The position numbers and the translations under genes were made by a program. From CAVVEQ01 sp963802095 (GTDB lineage: Bacteria > Chloroflexota > Anaerolineae > Anaerolineales > Anaerolineaceae), in the NCBI GenBank assembly GCA_963802095.1, contig CAWDHI010000001.1, positions 124,001-188,000 of the forward strand: a DNA stretch of 64,000 bases. Direction: 5' to 3'. This document shows positions 7,653-16,671 of this stretch, piece after piece; the first letter of the stretch is position 1, and each line of letters begins with the position of its first letter. Under the pieces are notes generated by a model. The model was not told the origin of the DNA and did no database searches. It worked only from the letters and a program-made list of their open reading frames with translations.

Positions 7653-8309
7653 TTATTGAACTTTGAATGCGAAATAGACCTCATAGAAAAGTGCATTCGA
7701 GCAGTTGTAAAGTCCCCAGCGGGATATATAGTCACCTTTGCTGTTGGGCATGAATGCGGCGATATTGAATTCCGCCTTCTCGTTGGGTTTGGTATCTTTT
7801 GGCATTTTCAGGGTTGTTTCACCCCAAATTTGCGTTCCTCCGAACCACTTGAGTGTGTAGCATTTGGCTGTCCACGTGGTCGTACCGGTATTCAGGAAAC
7901 CAAAAGTCAAAAGGATTTGTTCCCCGGGTTTGAAAACTTGATTATCGGCTGGAGATTGATACCCCAGGATGGCATGATCCCCGGTCTTGGATTCGGGTTG
8001 GGTTGGAACAGGAGCCTGCGCGGTCGGTGGAAGAATAACAGTAGGCTGGACCGCCAGTGTCTGGTCCACCGTTGGCAAAGCAGGCAGGGTGGGTGTTGGG
8101 ATGGCTGTAGGAGTTGATTCCGGTGTACTGGTGCTGGTGGGCATTGCAGCGGCTGTTTCCGTCACCGCTGCCTGAATGGTTGCAGCTACCTGGGTATAGA
8201 TCATTTCTGGCGATTGGGTGGGGGTGGTGGGTGTCCCGGAACTACAGGCTGCAACAAGGATTGATAATATAGCGGCAACCGGCAGCAGGATTATGGTTTT
8301 CTTTTTCAT
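7653..8309 (-). CDS. Lipoprotein with Thr/Pro-rich linker and NBR1-Ig-like domain
   Basis: A protein of 218 residues. A signal peptide ends in a lipobox (LVAAC, Cys about 22), so the protein is anchored on the outer face of the membrane. Residues about 25-110 are a low-complexity Thr/Pro/Ala linker. The C-terminal part (about 115-218), with PGEQILLTFGFLNTGTTTW and a Trp-rich strand pattern, is an NBR1-Ig-like domain of the type common in Anaerolineae surface proteins. Two Cys in this domain may pair. GGAGGTAAGTG precedes the ATG. Ligand and role unknown. Confidence 0.85.
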   Translation of the reverse strand: MKKKTIILLPVAAILSILVAACSSGTPTTPTQSPEMIYTQVAATIQAAVTETAAAMPTSTSTPESTPTAIPTPTLPALPTVDQTLAVQPTVILPPTAQAPVPTQPESKTGDHAILGYQSPADNQVFKPGEQILLTFGFLNTGTTTWTAKCYTLKWFGGTQIWGETTLKMPKDTKPNEKAEFNIAAFMPNSKGDYISRWGLYNCSNALFYEVYFAFKVQ

Positions 8310-8401
8310 TCACTTACCTCCAAAATATTTGAAATGTGATTATATCCCGAAAGGTACACGCTCCGCATAAAAGCAATAGTTATAATATTATTCTAAGAAT
8401 A

Positions 8402-10363
8402 ATGAAAATACCCATTCAATCCAAAATCACCGGTGGTTTCTGGCAAGCGCTCTTGTCGATCAATTCTCATAGTGCGATCCACTTTCAATGGCAACAGCTG
8501 GAAAAAAGTGGCTGCATCGAAAATTTCCGTATTTGCGCAGGGAAATCGAATAAACCAAGAACAGGGTTCTTCTTCTCCGATTCGGATGCCTATAAATGGC
8601 TGGATGCCGCCTGCCGCATCCTGCGGCAAGACCCGCAACCTGACCTGCAAGCGCTGGTGGACGATTTCGTGAAAATGATCCAGTCTGCGCAGGCTGATGA
8701 TGGTTATCTTTATACCTTCAACCAGATATTGTTTCCTGACAGTCGTTGGAAGAACCTACAGATCGAGCACGAGCTTTACTGCATGGGACACTTGATCGAA
8801 GCAGGAATCTCACACCGCCAACTAACCGGGCGAAGCGAATTTTTCTCCTCCATTCTGAAAATTGCTGAACTGATATGCAGGGAATTCCATAATTCGGATT
8901 GGAAGATGGTGGATGGACATGAGGAGATCGAGATAGCTCTCTTGAAACTTGCCGACGAAACCGGGCAGGAAAAATACCGATCCATGGCGGAAAAATTTCT
9001 ATTTCGTCGCAAAGCGGGGTGGGGATACGGTTTTGTGTTTATTAAACAAGCAATTAATTCCTTGCACCGCATGAACCAGGTAGCCACGCTTCGAAGAAAT
9101 GAATCGGCGAAGGCACTTGCCGATGAAGAATTCGTCCTGCCTTCACGAAACCAGCATAAGACTCCGTGGAGTATTTGGCCCCGGTTGATCCACAGCCTGC
9201 TGAGCGGAAAGTACGCCCAGCGGACTGCAGCCTTCAATATAGGGGATATGCCGGTTGGGCACGCGGTCCGTTTTGCATACCTGGAGACAGCTGCAGCGAT
9301 GCTCGCCAGGCAGAAAGGAGAAACTAGCCTGATTCACGGGATGGAAAAGAAATGGGAAAGGATGGTCTCCCGCAGGATGTATGTGACCGGCGGTATCGGT
9401 TCGCTGCCTCTGATCGAAGGTTTCGGGCGGGATTTTGAACTGGATCCCGGTGTTGCATATAACGAAACCTGCGCCGCCCTTGGCAGCCTTTTCTGGAACC
9501 GGGAAATGGCTTTGGTGACAGGTAATCCCCGATATGATGATCTCTTGGAATGGCAACTTTACAATGCGATTGCCGTGGGCTTTGGGCGGGATGGACGTTC
9601 GTATTTTTATAATAACCCGCTCATCAGCGGGGGGCAGGTTCATCGAGCTGCCTGGTACGATGTTCCCTGTTGCCCTTCGAATATATCCCGAACCTGGGCT
9701 TCTCTGGGTGATTATCTATACAGCGCGGATAAAAACCGGATCACGATCCACCAGTACGTTTCCAGCGAGGCAATGCTAGATTTAAACACACCGGTAATCA
9801 TTCGCATGGTTTCCGGTTTGCCCTGGCAAGGGGAGATTCGCATCAGATTTGAAGCAAAGAAAAAAGTTGACCTGGAATTAAACCTTCGCTACCCATCCTG
9901 GGCGGAAGACTCTGAATTATGGATGAATGGAAGCAATGTGCAAATTGCAGATGAAGCCGATAGAACCAGATCCTTCACTGCTGCGTGCGGGATCGAACAA
10001 AAAGGGAGAAGATTCCTCAAGCTTAAGGATTCATTCGCGGACGGGGACGATGTACTTATAAAATTCGATATGGCCATAAAAATTCTCCACCAGGATCCCC
10101 GCATACGGTCATGCCGGGGGATGGCTGCGATCTCGCATGGACCGGTCATCTATTGCCTTGAGGATTGCGACAATCCAGGCATAATCCTTCCTCCTCGGGT
10201 TCTTCCGAATTCGTTTCAGGCAGTTGAGGGTAAGGGTGATTTTGAGGGTATTCCGATAATATTGGGAAAATCTAACGAAGGTCTACCGGTTCGCTTCATT
10301 CCGTACTTCCTATGGGGAAATCGCGGAAAATCCAGGATGAGTGTTTTCTTCTATCCCTTATAA
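8402..10363 (+). CDS. Glycoside hydrolase family 127 (beta-L-arabinofuranosidase-like)
   Basis: A protein of 653 residues with an (alpha/alpha)6 barrel and C-terminal beta domains. The zinc-thiolate active site of GH127 is visible as Glu355-x-Cys357 (NETCA) and the Cys423-Cys424 pair (PCCPSN). In the studied enzyme HypBA1 the second of these regions supplies the nucleophilic Cys. No signal peptide is present, so it acts in the cytoplasm on imported oligosaccharides. The ATG at 8402 fits the family N-terminus better than the GTG at 8336. The exact linkage (arabinofuranose or other) cannot be fixed from sequence. It stands alone between opposing genes. Confidence 0.9.
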   Translation: MKIPIQSKITGGFWQALLSINSHSAIHFQWQQLEKSGCIENFRICAGKSNKPRTGFFFSDSDAYKWLDAACRILRQDPQPDLQALVDDFVKMIQSAQADDGYLYTFNQILFPDSRWKNLQIEHELYCMGHLIEAGISHRQLTGRSEFFSSILKIAELICREFHNSDWKMVDGHEEIEIALLKLADETGQEKYRSMAEKFLFRRKAGWGYGFVFIKQAINSLHRMNQVATLRRNESAKALADEEFVLPSRNQHKTPWSIWPRLIHSLLSGKYAQRTAAFNIGDMPVGHAVRFAYLETAAAMLARQKGETSLIHGMEKKWERMVSRRMYVTGGIGSLPLIEGFGRDFELDPGVAYNETCAALGSLFWNREMALVTGNPRYDDLLEWQLYNAIAVGFGRDGRSYFYNNPLISGGQVHRAAWYDVPCCPSNISRTWASLGDYLYSADKNRITIHQYVSSEAMLDLNTPVIIRMVSGLPWQGEIRIRFEAKKKVDLELNLRYPSWAEDSELWMNGSNVQIADEADRTRSFTAACGIEQKGRRFLKLKDSFADGDDVLIKFDMAIKILHQDPRIRSCRGMAAISHGPVIYCLEDCDNPGIILPPRVLPNSFQAVEGKGDFEGIPIILGKSNEGLPVRFIPYFLWGNRGKSRMSVFFYPL

Positions 10364-10400
10364 ATTAAAAATTTCCCTGCCGAATTCATTCGGCAGGGAA
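10358..10400 (-). terminator. Terminator of the ABC exporter operon
   Basis: A long inverted repeat (TTCCCTGCCGAAT at 10373-10385 and ATTCGGCAGGGAA at 10388-10400) is followed, in the minus direction, by a T-rich tract opposite 10358-10372. It lies 22 bases past the stop of the minus-strand ABC gene. It also follows the plus-strand GH127 stop, but has no T tract in that direction. Confidence 0.85.
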
Positions 10401-10421
10401 TTCGGTCTGGAGATTTGTGAC

Positions 10422-12251
10422 CTAACCAGCTTGGGGAAGAAGGTTGGTATCCAGGTTGATATACTCCACTTCTTTTTCCTGCCGGAATTGGCGGGTATAC
10501 AGCTGGTAATATTTCCCCCGCAATTTTAGAAGCTCAGAATGGGATCCGGATTCCGCGATTTTACCTTCTTCGATGACAAGGATCCTGTCTGCGCGACGGA
10601 TCGTGGAGAGCCTGTGGGCAATAATGAAACTCGTGCGCCCGGACATCAGGGTTTCCATGCCTTTTTGGATCAATGCTTCGGTAAGGGTATCCACTGAGCT
10701 GGTGGCTTCGTCCATGATGAATATTTCCGGATTCGCAAGAACCGCCCGCGCCAGGCTGATCAGCTGTTTTTGACCAACAGAAAGCAGGTTGCCGCCTTCG
10801 CCCACGTTTTCATCATAACCCTTGGGGAGTCTGGTGATGAAATCATGCGCTCCGGCAAGTTTTGCAGCAACTTCGATTTCATCATCTGTGCTATCTAGCT
10901 TACCGTACCGAAGATTATCACGGATTGTCCCTGAAAAGAGGTGAGGTGTTTGTAGCACAACACCGACCCGAGACTGAATGGCTGGCAATGTATAAGTTGT
11001 ATAGTCCTTCCCGCCGATACTGATCGTTCCGCTGGTAGGCTCATAAAAACGGCAAAGTAAGTTAACAAGGGTGGTTTTTCCTCCCCCGGTGGGACCGACG
11101 AGGGCAATTGTCTGCCCTGCTTTGATATGCATATTCAATTCCCGGATCACCGGCACATCCCTGGCATCAGAGTACGAAAAGGAGACATCCTTGAACTCTA
11201 TCTCCCCACGCATCGATCCGGGATCCATGGAATTTTCCTTCTCAGTTACTTCCGGGATGGAGTCCTCCAAGGAGAAGATCCTCTCCGCGGAAGCGATCGC
11301 CTGCTGCATTTCGGCAAACACACGTGCAAGATCCTGTATCGGCCACATCATGAAGGTGATGTAGGAAACAAATGCCTGGATACCTCCGATAGTCATCCCG
11401 CCAACCTGCCCTTGGATGCCACCATACCAGACTGTGGCAGCTATTGCGAAGGATGAAATGATTTGCACCACCGGGAGGAAGAGCGCGCTCAACCAGGCTG
11501 CCCGGTAACTGGATCGGTACATTATTTCGGTTACCTCTCCGAATTCCTGCCGATTCTCTTTCTCACGTCCGAGAGCTTTAATGACCCGAACACCGGTTAT
11601 CGTCTCGTTGTAGGACCCGGTGATCTTGGAATTGTTTTTCCGAACATCCCTGTATTCCCGCAGGATTCGTTTTCTGAATTCTATTGCTACATAGATTAAC
11701 ATGGGCAACATGATAAGCACGAGCAGCGCAAGCTGCCAATTAATGATCATCATGAAGATCATGGAGGTGATGATGCTCATTATTGCCCAACTGGAATCCA
11801 CCAAACCCCAGGTGACCAGGTCCGCAACCCTTTCGGAATCGGATGTTACCCGGGACATGATCCAACCCACTGGCGTGCGACTAAAATAAGATAAGGATAG
11901 ATCCTGGAGGTGGTTGAACATCCCCTTTCTCAAGTCGTATCGGATCCGTTCTCCAAGCATCCCGGCGGCATAGATCAAACCGAAAACGAACACCGATTGA
12001 ACCAGGATCAGAACCCCATATATCGTATAGTAATAAACCATCACCTGGGTATCTTTCGGAACGATTCCTAGGTCGATCGCTTGCTTGCTAAGATAGGTAA
12101 AAACCGCGTCCATTCCAGCCACAATTAAAATGGCGATAAAGAATGTCAACGCCCATTTCCAATGCGGCAATAGCTGCCTGCCGATTCGCAAGAAAGTCTT
12201 GCCTGTGAACCGGGTTGCGAAATCCTCTTCTTCGTAGAAATCAGCCGACAT
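10422..12251 (-). CDS. Heterodimeric ABC exporter subunit with non-canonical signature (LSVGQ)
   Basis: A protein of 609 residues: an N-terminal six-helix ABC exporter membrane domain and a C-terminal ATPase. Walker A is GPTGGGKTT and Walker B is IFIMDEATSSVD with the catalytic Glu. The signature reads LSVGQ instead of LSGGQ. This is the partner that carries the catalytic Walker B but lends a weak signature to the other ATP site, as in TM287/288-type exporters. The start ATG at 12251 (MSADFYEEED) overlaps the upstream gene by 11 bases. The frame to 12320 is shadow. Substrate unknown. Confidence 0.92.
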   Translation of the reverse strand: MSADFYEEEDFATRFTGKTFLRIGRQLLPHWKWALTFFIAILIVAGMDAVFTYLSKQAIDLGIVPKDTQVMVYYYTIYGVLILVQSVFVFGLIYAAGMLGERIRYDLRKGMFNHLQDLSLSYFSRTPVGWIMSRVTSDSERVADLVTWGLVDSSWAIMSIITSMIFMMIINWQLALLVLIMLPMLIYVAIEFRKRILREYRDVRKNNSKITGSYNETITGVRVIKALGREKENRQEFGEVTEIMYRSSYRAAWLSALFLPVVQIISSFAIAATVWYGGIQGQVGGMTIGGIQAFVSYITFMMWPIQDLARVFAEMQQAIASAERIFSLEDSIPEVTEKENSMDPGSMRGEIEFKDVSFSYSDARDVPVIRELNMHIKAGQTIALVGPTGGGKTTLVNLLCRFYEPTSGTISIGGKDYTTYTLPAIQSRVGVVLQTPHLFSGTIRDNLRYGKLDSTDDEIEVAAKLAGAHDFITRLPKGYDENVGEGGNLLSVGQKQLISLARAVLANPEIFIMDEATSSVDTLTEALIQKGMETLMSGRTSFIIAHRLSTIRRADRILVIEEGKIAESGSHSELLKLRGKYYQLYTRQFRQEKEVEYINLDTNLLPQAG

Positions 12252-14052
12252 TTCCAAGCTCCTTTTCGAGATCCAATTCCACCTGCGATTGAATCTCGTA
12301 AATCTTTTTGTAGATTCCATCCTCCCTAATCAACTCTGCATGTCTGCCGCGTTGAACGATCTGTCCATGATCCATCACCAGAATGAGATCGGCATTCATA
12401 ATGCTCTGAATCCTGTGGGCAATAATAAAAGTGGTGCGGTTTTTCATCAGATCCACGAGTTTTTCTCGAATCTCCGCCTCGGTTTCGGTATCCACCGAAG
12501 ATGTGGAATCGTCCATTATCAGGATACGAGGATTCTTGATCAGGGTTCGGGCGATCGCCAGGCGCTGTTTTTGCCCACCGGAAAGGGTGACTCCCTTTTC
12601 GCCAACAAGGGTGTGGTAGGCTTTGGGAAAATCAGCAATAACATCATGGATCGCAGCTGCCCGGGTTATCCCCTCTATATCATTGTCAGGAATATCATCC
12701 TGTATACCGTAGGTAATGTTCTCCCGAATCGAGCGGGAAAAGAGGAACGGCTCCTGTTCAACAATACCGATTTGACTGCGCAGAAAACGCCTTGAATATT
12801 CTTTAAGTTCAATTCCATCCAGCCGGATCGAACCGCTTGAATACTCATAAAAACGGGGCAACAAATTCACAAGACTGGTTTTACCTGACCCGGTGGAACC
12901 AATGAGTGCTACCACTTCACCGGGCTTGCAGCGGAAGCTGATATCTTCAAGCACCGGTTCGGTTTCGGCATCATAGGTGAAACATACATGTTCAAAAACA
13001 ATTTCACCCTTAATGGTCTCCGATTCGACACGACCTTCATCCAAAGGTTCTCTTTCCTGCTTGATGATCTCCATTACCCGACCATATGAAACCATCCCGG
13101 TTGACATTTGAACGATGAGCCTGCCAAGATTCCGCATTGGAAAAATAATCCAGACGATCAATCCAAGATATGCCATAAAAGACCCGATTGAAAGGCTGCC
13201 TTCGATTGTCATCATTCCCGCGATCAGAAACCCTGCCAGCATCTGGAATCCGCAAAGAATATCTGTGATCGGCCAGAAATAGGCATGCATCTTAAGCAGA
13301 TTCCGACCACGGATGAATTTCTCCCAATTGTCTTTTTCGAATTTCTCCATTTCATATTGCTGGCGGGCAAAGGCTTTTACAACCCGCACTCCGGCGAGAT
13401 TCTCCTGGAGGGTGTTCGAAAGGACTGCTTCCTGTTCCTGGTAGAGCTCGTACGCTTTGGTAACCCGTTTAAAGAACCATATGGAAACCAGAACGATCGG
13501 TGGGACAACGATAATTGATATCCATGCAAGCCTGCTATTGAGGTTCAGGAGCGCGAGAAAATTGATCGTGAACAGCATGACAATACGTCCTACGCCGATC
13601 GCTTGGTCTGCGAAGAATCGGCGTAAGGCATCCACATCACTTGTGCAGCGTTCGATTGCTTCCCCGGTTTGGGTTTTATCGTGATAGGTGAAGGGAAGGT
13701 ATTGCAGGTTATCGAAAAGATAATTGCGCAACCTGCGTGTGCTGCCTTCGGCTGTTCTCGCAGCCAGAACGCCGCTATAAAACGTGAACGCACCTTCAAT
13801 TACAGCCAGAATGACAAATCCGAATGCAATGAAGGGGAGGGGGGTTGCGCCTGGTATCACGGGGAAATAACTGTCGATGAAATATCGCAGCAAAAGATAA
13901 GTGGATGTTTTTGCCAGGGCAGCCATACCCAAGCTGAGGTTGGCGAGGATATAAATCCCCTGGTAACCGGTGATCAGTCTCCATAAACCGGTGACCCGGT
14001 TCGGGGACTGAGCTTGTTTTAGATCGAAATTTGAGATTGATAATTCTGACAT
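12241..14052 (-). CDS. Heterodimeric ABC exporter subunit with degenerate Walker B (DD)
   Basis: A protein of 603 residues: six membrane helices, then an ATPase with Walker A GSTGSGKTS, canonical signature LSGGQKQR and Walker B ILIMDDSTSSVD. Asp replaces the catalytic Glu, so its own ATP site is non-hydrolytic. It pairs with the next gene, whose signature is degenerate, giving one dead and one active composite site. AGGTGAG precedes the ATG at 14052. A terminator and a possible 57-codon gene lie directly upstream on the same strand. Confidence 0.92.
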   Translation of the reverse strand: MSELSISNFDLKQAQSPNRVTGLWRLITGYQGIYILANLSLGMAALAKTSTYLLLRYFIDSYFPVIPGATPLPFIAFGFVILAVIEGAFTFYSGVLAARTAEGSTRRLRNYLFDNLQYLPFTYHDKTQTGEAIERCTSDVDALRRFFADQAIGVGRIVMLFTINFLALLNLNSRLAWISIIVVPPIVLVSIWFFKRVTKAYELYQEQEAVLSNTLQENLAGVRVVKAFARQQYEMEKFEKDNWEKFIRGRNLLKMHAYFWPITDILCGFQMLAGFLIAGMMTIEGSLSIGSFMAYLGLIVWIIFPMRNLGRLIVQMSTGMVSYGRVMEIIKQEREPLDEGRVESETIKGEIVFEHVCFTYDAETEPVLEDISFRCKPGEVVALIGSTGSGKTSLVNLLPRFYEYSSGSIRLDGIELKEYSRRFLRSQIGIVEQEPFLFSRSIRENITYGIQDDIPDNDIEGITRAAAIHDVIADFPKAYHTLVGEKGVTLSGGQKQRLAIARTLIKNPRILIMDDSTSSVDTETEAEIREKLVDLMKNRTTFIIAHRIQSIMNADLILVMDHGQIVQRGRHAELIREDGIYKKIYEIQSQVELDLEKELGNVG

Positions 14053-14061
14053 AGTCTCACC

Positions 14062-14100
14062 TATTAATACTAGTACTTATTCAAATAAAAAACCACGGGT
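14062..14100. repeat. Short direct repeat, copy 1 (upstream of the ABC exporter)
   Basis: TATTAATACTAG (14062-14073), an AT-rich middle and AACCACGGGT (14091-14100). The same two blocks occur at 14299-14310 and 14323-14332. The intervening 200 bp holds the small ORF and part of the terminator hairpin. Confidence 0.7.
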
Positions 14101-14119
14101 CTGGAATGAGCCCGTGGTT
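14085..14119 (-). terminator. Terminator upstream of the ABC exporter genes
   Basis: AACCACGGG (14091-14099) and CCCGTGGTT (14111-14119) form a 9-bp stem, followed in the minus direction by TTTTTTATTT. It ends transcription of the small ORF or the DNA glycosylase gene ahead of the exporter start. Confidence 0.85.
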
Positions 14120-14143
14120 GAAAAAGCGATAAAACTTCAACTT

Positions 14144-14317
14144 TTATACAGACGCACTCCGAGAAGGGAACGAAACCGCACCGCTGGACGCGGGTGTGTT
14201 TATGGGAGGGATGGGTGTAAATCTGTTCATAAAACAATCTTCCTTACTGGAATCGGATTCTAACACCAGGTCTTGAAGACCGTCAAGGTTTAATCTAATA
14301 TTAATACTAGCTAACAT
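14144..14317 (-). CDS. Possible small peptide gene (57 codons) upstream of the ABC exporter
   Basis: From ATG 14317 the frame gives 57 residues. The first half is acidic and Leu-rich, like a leader (LNLDGLQDLVLESDSSKED). The second half is rich in Pro, Ser and Thr (NRFTPIPPINTPASSGAVSF). It has one Cys and no clear ribosome binding site. It lies on the same strand as the two exporter genes, ends 25 bases before a terminator, and sits between two copies of a short repeat. It may be a RiPP-type precursor, but it could also be a chance frame. No modifying enzyme is next to it. Confidence 0.3.
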   Translation of the reverse strand: MLASINIRLNLDGLQDLVLESDSSKEDCFMNRFTPIPPINTPASSGAVSFPSRSASV

Positions 14318-14332
14318 TACAAAACCACGGGT
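14299..14332. repeat. Short direct repeat, copy 2 (over the small ORF start)
   Basis: TATTAATACTAG (14299-14310) and AACCACGGGT (14323-14332) match copy 1 exactly in both blocks, with a spacer of 12 instead of 17 bases. The start codon of the small ORF lies inside this copy. Confidence 0.7.
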
Positions 14333-14352
14333 GAATGTGGGGTTGATAAAAC

Positions 14353-15162
14353 TCAGGTAATCAACTGGCAGGTCTTGCAAAGATAACTACTTGTGGATCC
14401 TGTCTTGATCTTCACGATGGGGGTTTTACACACAGGACAAGGTTGGCCTTCGCGATACCCCACCAGGATATCCTCGAATTGAAATCCGCCTTTTTGACCG
14501 AATAGATTGAGCTCATAGAAGGCACCCCCTTTATTCAAACTTGGTTCCAGTCCTCGGTGGATGGCTTCGATTAATCCTGTTTGTTCCTCCAGATTGAGGC
14601 TATTGGCAGGGCGGAGGGGATGAAGGTGCGCGAGGAAGAGGATATCATGGATGTATGCGTTGCCAATCCCGGCTATGCAGGTCTGGTCAAGCAGAATGGT
14701 CTTTATGGCTGTCTTGCGGTGACCGATGAGCATACTGAGGTCATCCACGGTCACATTCAAGGCATTCCTGCCCAATTTTGAAACCTGCGGGTGTTCGTTT
14801 ATCCCTTCGCGAGAACAATAGTGGACAAACCCGAACCACCAAAAATTCACAGCCAACTGATCGCCATCCAGAAAATTAATCACCAGACGATATTTCCGGG
14901 GAAGGTTGTTATCTTTTATCAGTAGGATCTCTCCCCCCATCCCAAGGTTGAAAAGAAGACAACCCTTATCTAATTCAGTCAGGATCCACTTCCCCCGGTT
15001 CGTGGTTGAACGAATTTGAGCACCGCTAACAGATTTCTGAAAGTCTTCCGGTGCGATATTCAGACATTTGGGTTGGACGATTTTGACCGAGGTAATCTGT
15101 TTACCGGTAAGATATTCCTGCATTTCCTTCGCCCGGCTTGCGATTTCAGGAAGTTCCGGCAT
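14353..15162 (-). CDS. Fpg/Nei-family DNA glycosylase/AP lyase
   Basis: A protein of 269 residues beginning MPELPE, so Pro2 is the Schiff-base nucleophile and Glu3 the catalytic acid. An H2TH region (TCIAGIGNAYIHDIL, about 165-180) and a C-terminal zinc finger (CPVCKTP ... CKTCQ) are present. The enzyme removes oxidised bases and cuts the strand. The start MPELPEIASRAKEM is unlike classical MutM (MPELPEVE), so it may be a paralogue with a different lesion range. It is divergent from the acetyltransferase gene. GGAGG precedes the ATG. Confidence 0.9.
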   Translation of the reverse strand: MPELPEIASRAKEMQEYLTGKQITSVKIVQPKCLNIAPEDFQKSVSGAQIRSTTNRGKWILTELDKGCLLFNLGMGGEILLIKDNNLPRKYRLVINFLDGDQLAVNFWWFGFVHYCSREGINEHPQVSKLGRNALNVTVDDLSMLIGHRKTAIKTILLDQTCIAGIGNAYIHDILFLAHLHPLRPANSLNLEEQTGLIEAIHRGLEPSLNKGGAFYELNLFGQKGGFQFEDILVGYREGQPCPVCKTPIVKIKTGSTSSYLCKTCQLIT

Positions 15163-15186
15163 TTTTCCCTCCTGTAACTCAAAAAA

Positions 15187-15215
15187 TTGAAACCATATGT
15201 AATCCCCACTATAAT
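15187..15215 (+). promoter_or_regulatory. Sigma70-type promoter for the acetyltransferase gene
   Basis: TTGAAA (15187-15192), a 17-base spacer and TATAAT (15210-15215) form a near-consensus promoter. The expected start is near 15222, giving a leader of about 22 bases to the ATG at 15244. It also shows that the longer frame from TTG 15187 is not the real start. Confidence 0.8.
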
Positions 15216-15243
15216 ACTTGAAATCCCAAAATCAGAGAGTACT

Positions 15244-16372
15244 ATGAAGATCATCGAAATACAACCTGAAGAGAAGGACCTGGTACGAGACTTCTGCGAG
15301 TTACCTTTTTCAATTTATAAGAACACACCTCAATGGGTCCCCACTCTCCAGGGGGAAGTTGAGGGCAAATTCTATCACCGGAAGAATCCGTTTTACCTGC
15401 ATTCGGAAGCTGCATTTATTCTTGCTGCAGCTGATGATGGTACTCCGATTGGGCGCGTGGCAATCCTCAATAACCGAAATCACAATGAGTTTAACCAGGA
15501 AAAAACCGCGTTTTTCACGCTTTTCGAGTGCGTCGAAGATACGTCAGTTGCAGAAGCGATATTTTCAGCCGGTTTTGAGTGGGCAAAGGAACGGGGATTG
15601 AACAAGGTGAATGGTCCCAAGGGATTCACCGCGCTCGATGGGCTAGGATTGCTTGTTAAAGGATTCGAATACCGGCCAGCATTTGGAATACCTTACAATC
15701 CAGAATATTACATAAGATTAATCGAAAATGCCGGTTTTCAGGCCACTGGTGGGGATATTGCTTCTGGATTCCTGGACACGGACTCCACTTTTCCACGCGA
15801 GAAGATGCATGAGTTTTCACGCAGGGTGCAGGAGAAAAAAGGGTTGAAAGTGATTAATTTTCGATCCAGGAGCGATCTTCGGAAACTTGTCCCGCAACTT
15901 AAAGATCTCTACAACGGTGCGCTCGGCGGCACTCCAGGGGGGGTTCCTCTCACGGAAGAGGAAGCCAACCAAATGGCGGATCAACTCATCTGGTTTGCTG
16001 ATCCCAAACTTATCAAGGTGCTGTATAAACGGGAAAAAGCGGTGGGTTTTTTGTTTGCATATCCGGATATTTCAGCAGCTCTTCAGCGGCGCAATGGTAA
16101 ATTGTGGCCGCTGGGTTGGGCTGACTACCTCGCGGAAAGGAAACGAACCACATGGATCAACGTCAATGGCGCAGGTATCCTGGGATGAATACCGTGGGCA
16201 GGGGGGAACCGCGATTCTTTTTAGCGAGATGTGGAAGAGCGTGGAAGGCACACGATACACCGGCGGGGATATCGTCCAGATAGGCGAAGATAATGCCCGA
16301 ATGCAGAATGAGTTGATAGGGCTGGGGATTACATTCCACAAAAAACACCGCATGTACGAACGTGCGATTTAA
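15244..16372 (+). pseudogene. GNAT-family acetyltransferase, interrupted by a +1 frameshift
   Basis: From ATG 15244 the frame gives a large GNAT-like protein to about 16185, where it stops at TGA just after NVNGAGIL. The next frame continues with DEYRGQGGTAILFSEM, the expected acetyl-CoA loop (RGxGG), to 16372. Removing one G of CTGGGATG near 16183 restores one protein of about 375 residues. The lesion falls immediately before the cofactor site, so the truncated product would be inactive. It may be a true mutation or a sequence error. The expected partner and substrate are unknown. Confidence 0.8.
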
Positions 16373-16671
16373 GATTGGAAAAGAAGGAATATCCTCCAAA
16401 CTCGCACAATTCGGGATGTGATAGTTAGGTGCATTTAAAAACCATATTGATGAAATCGTTGGATCCCAAAAAAAGAATCAACTCGAACCTGAAATTGAAA
16501 ACCAGTCGGGATCGTTCCCAACTGGTTTTTTCATTGGAGACCAGCCACAGCAAATGAAGCATTGCGGCGTAAATAGATCGCCGCCCCCTTCACTTATTGG
16601 GCGATGACGTAAGCTGCGATAATGTTAATTCGGCAACCCAAACTGCCGTAACACGCGACGAGCGAAAGCTT
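16373..16671. other. Intergenic region between two convergent genes
   Basis: This 299-bp stretch separates the acetyltransferase and ftsZ ends. It holds one clear bidirectional terminator (16498-16531). The rest has only weak dyads (GGCG..CGCC near 16570-16590, CGGCA..TGCCG near 16630-16650). I see no gene or tRNA in it. Confidence 0.6.
16498..16531. terminator. Bidirectional terminator between the acetyltransferase and ftsZ
   Basis: AAAACCAGTCGGG (16498-16510) pairs with CCCAACTGGTTTT (16517 on) with one mismatch and loop ATCGTT. An A run lies on the left and six T on the right. It serves the plus-strand gene directly and, on the other strand, the end of the dcw operon. Confidence 0.8.

Noticed and set aside
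8022..8175. Low-complexity tract in the lipoprotein gene as a possible repeat array or CRISPR
   Set aside because: It is a Thr/Pro/Ala codon-biased linker without regular units or spacers.
14318..14380. Longer version of the small ORF, to 14380
   Set aside because: It would begin inside the glycosylase gene. The ATG at 14317 is the more likely start if the ORF is real at all.
16540..16660. Possible tRNA or small RNA in the gap before ftsZ
   Set aside because: The weak dyads do not form a cloverleaf and no TTCGA-type arm is present.
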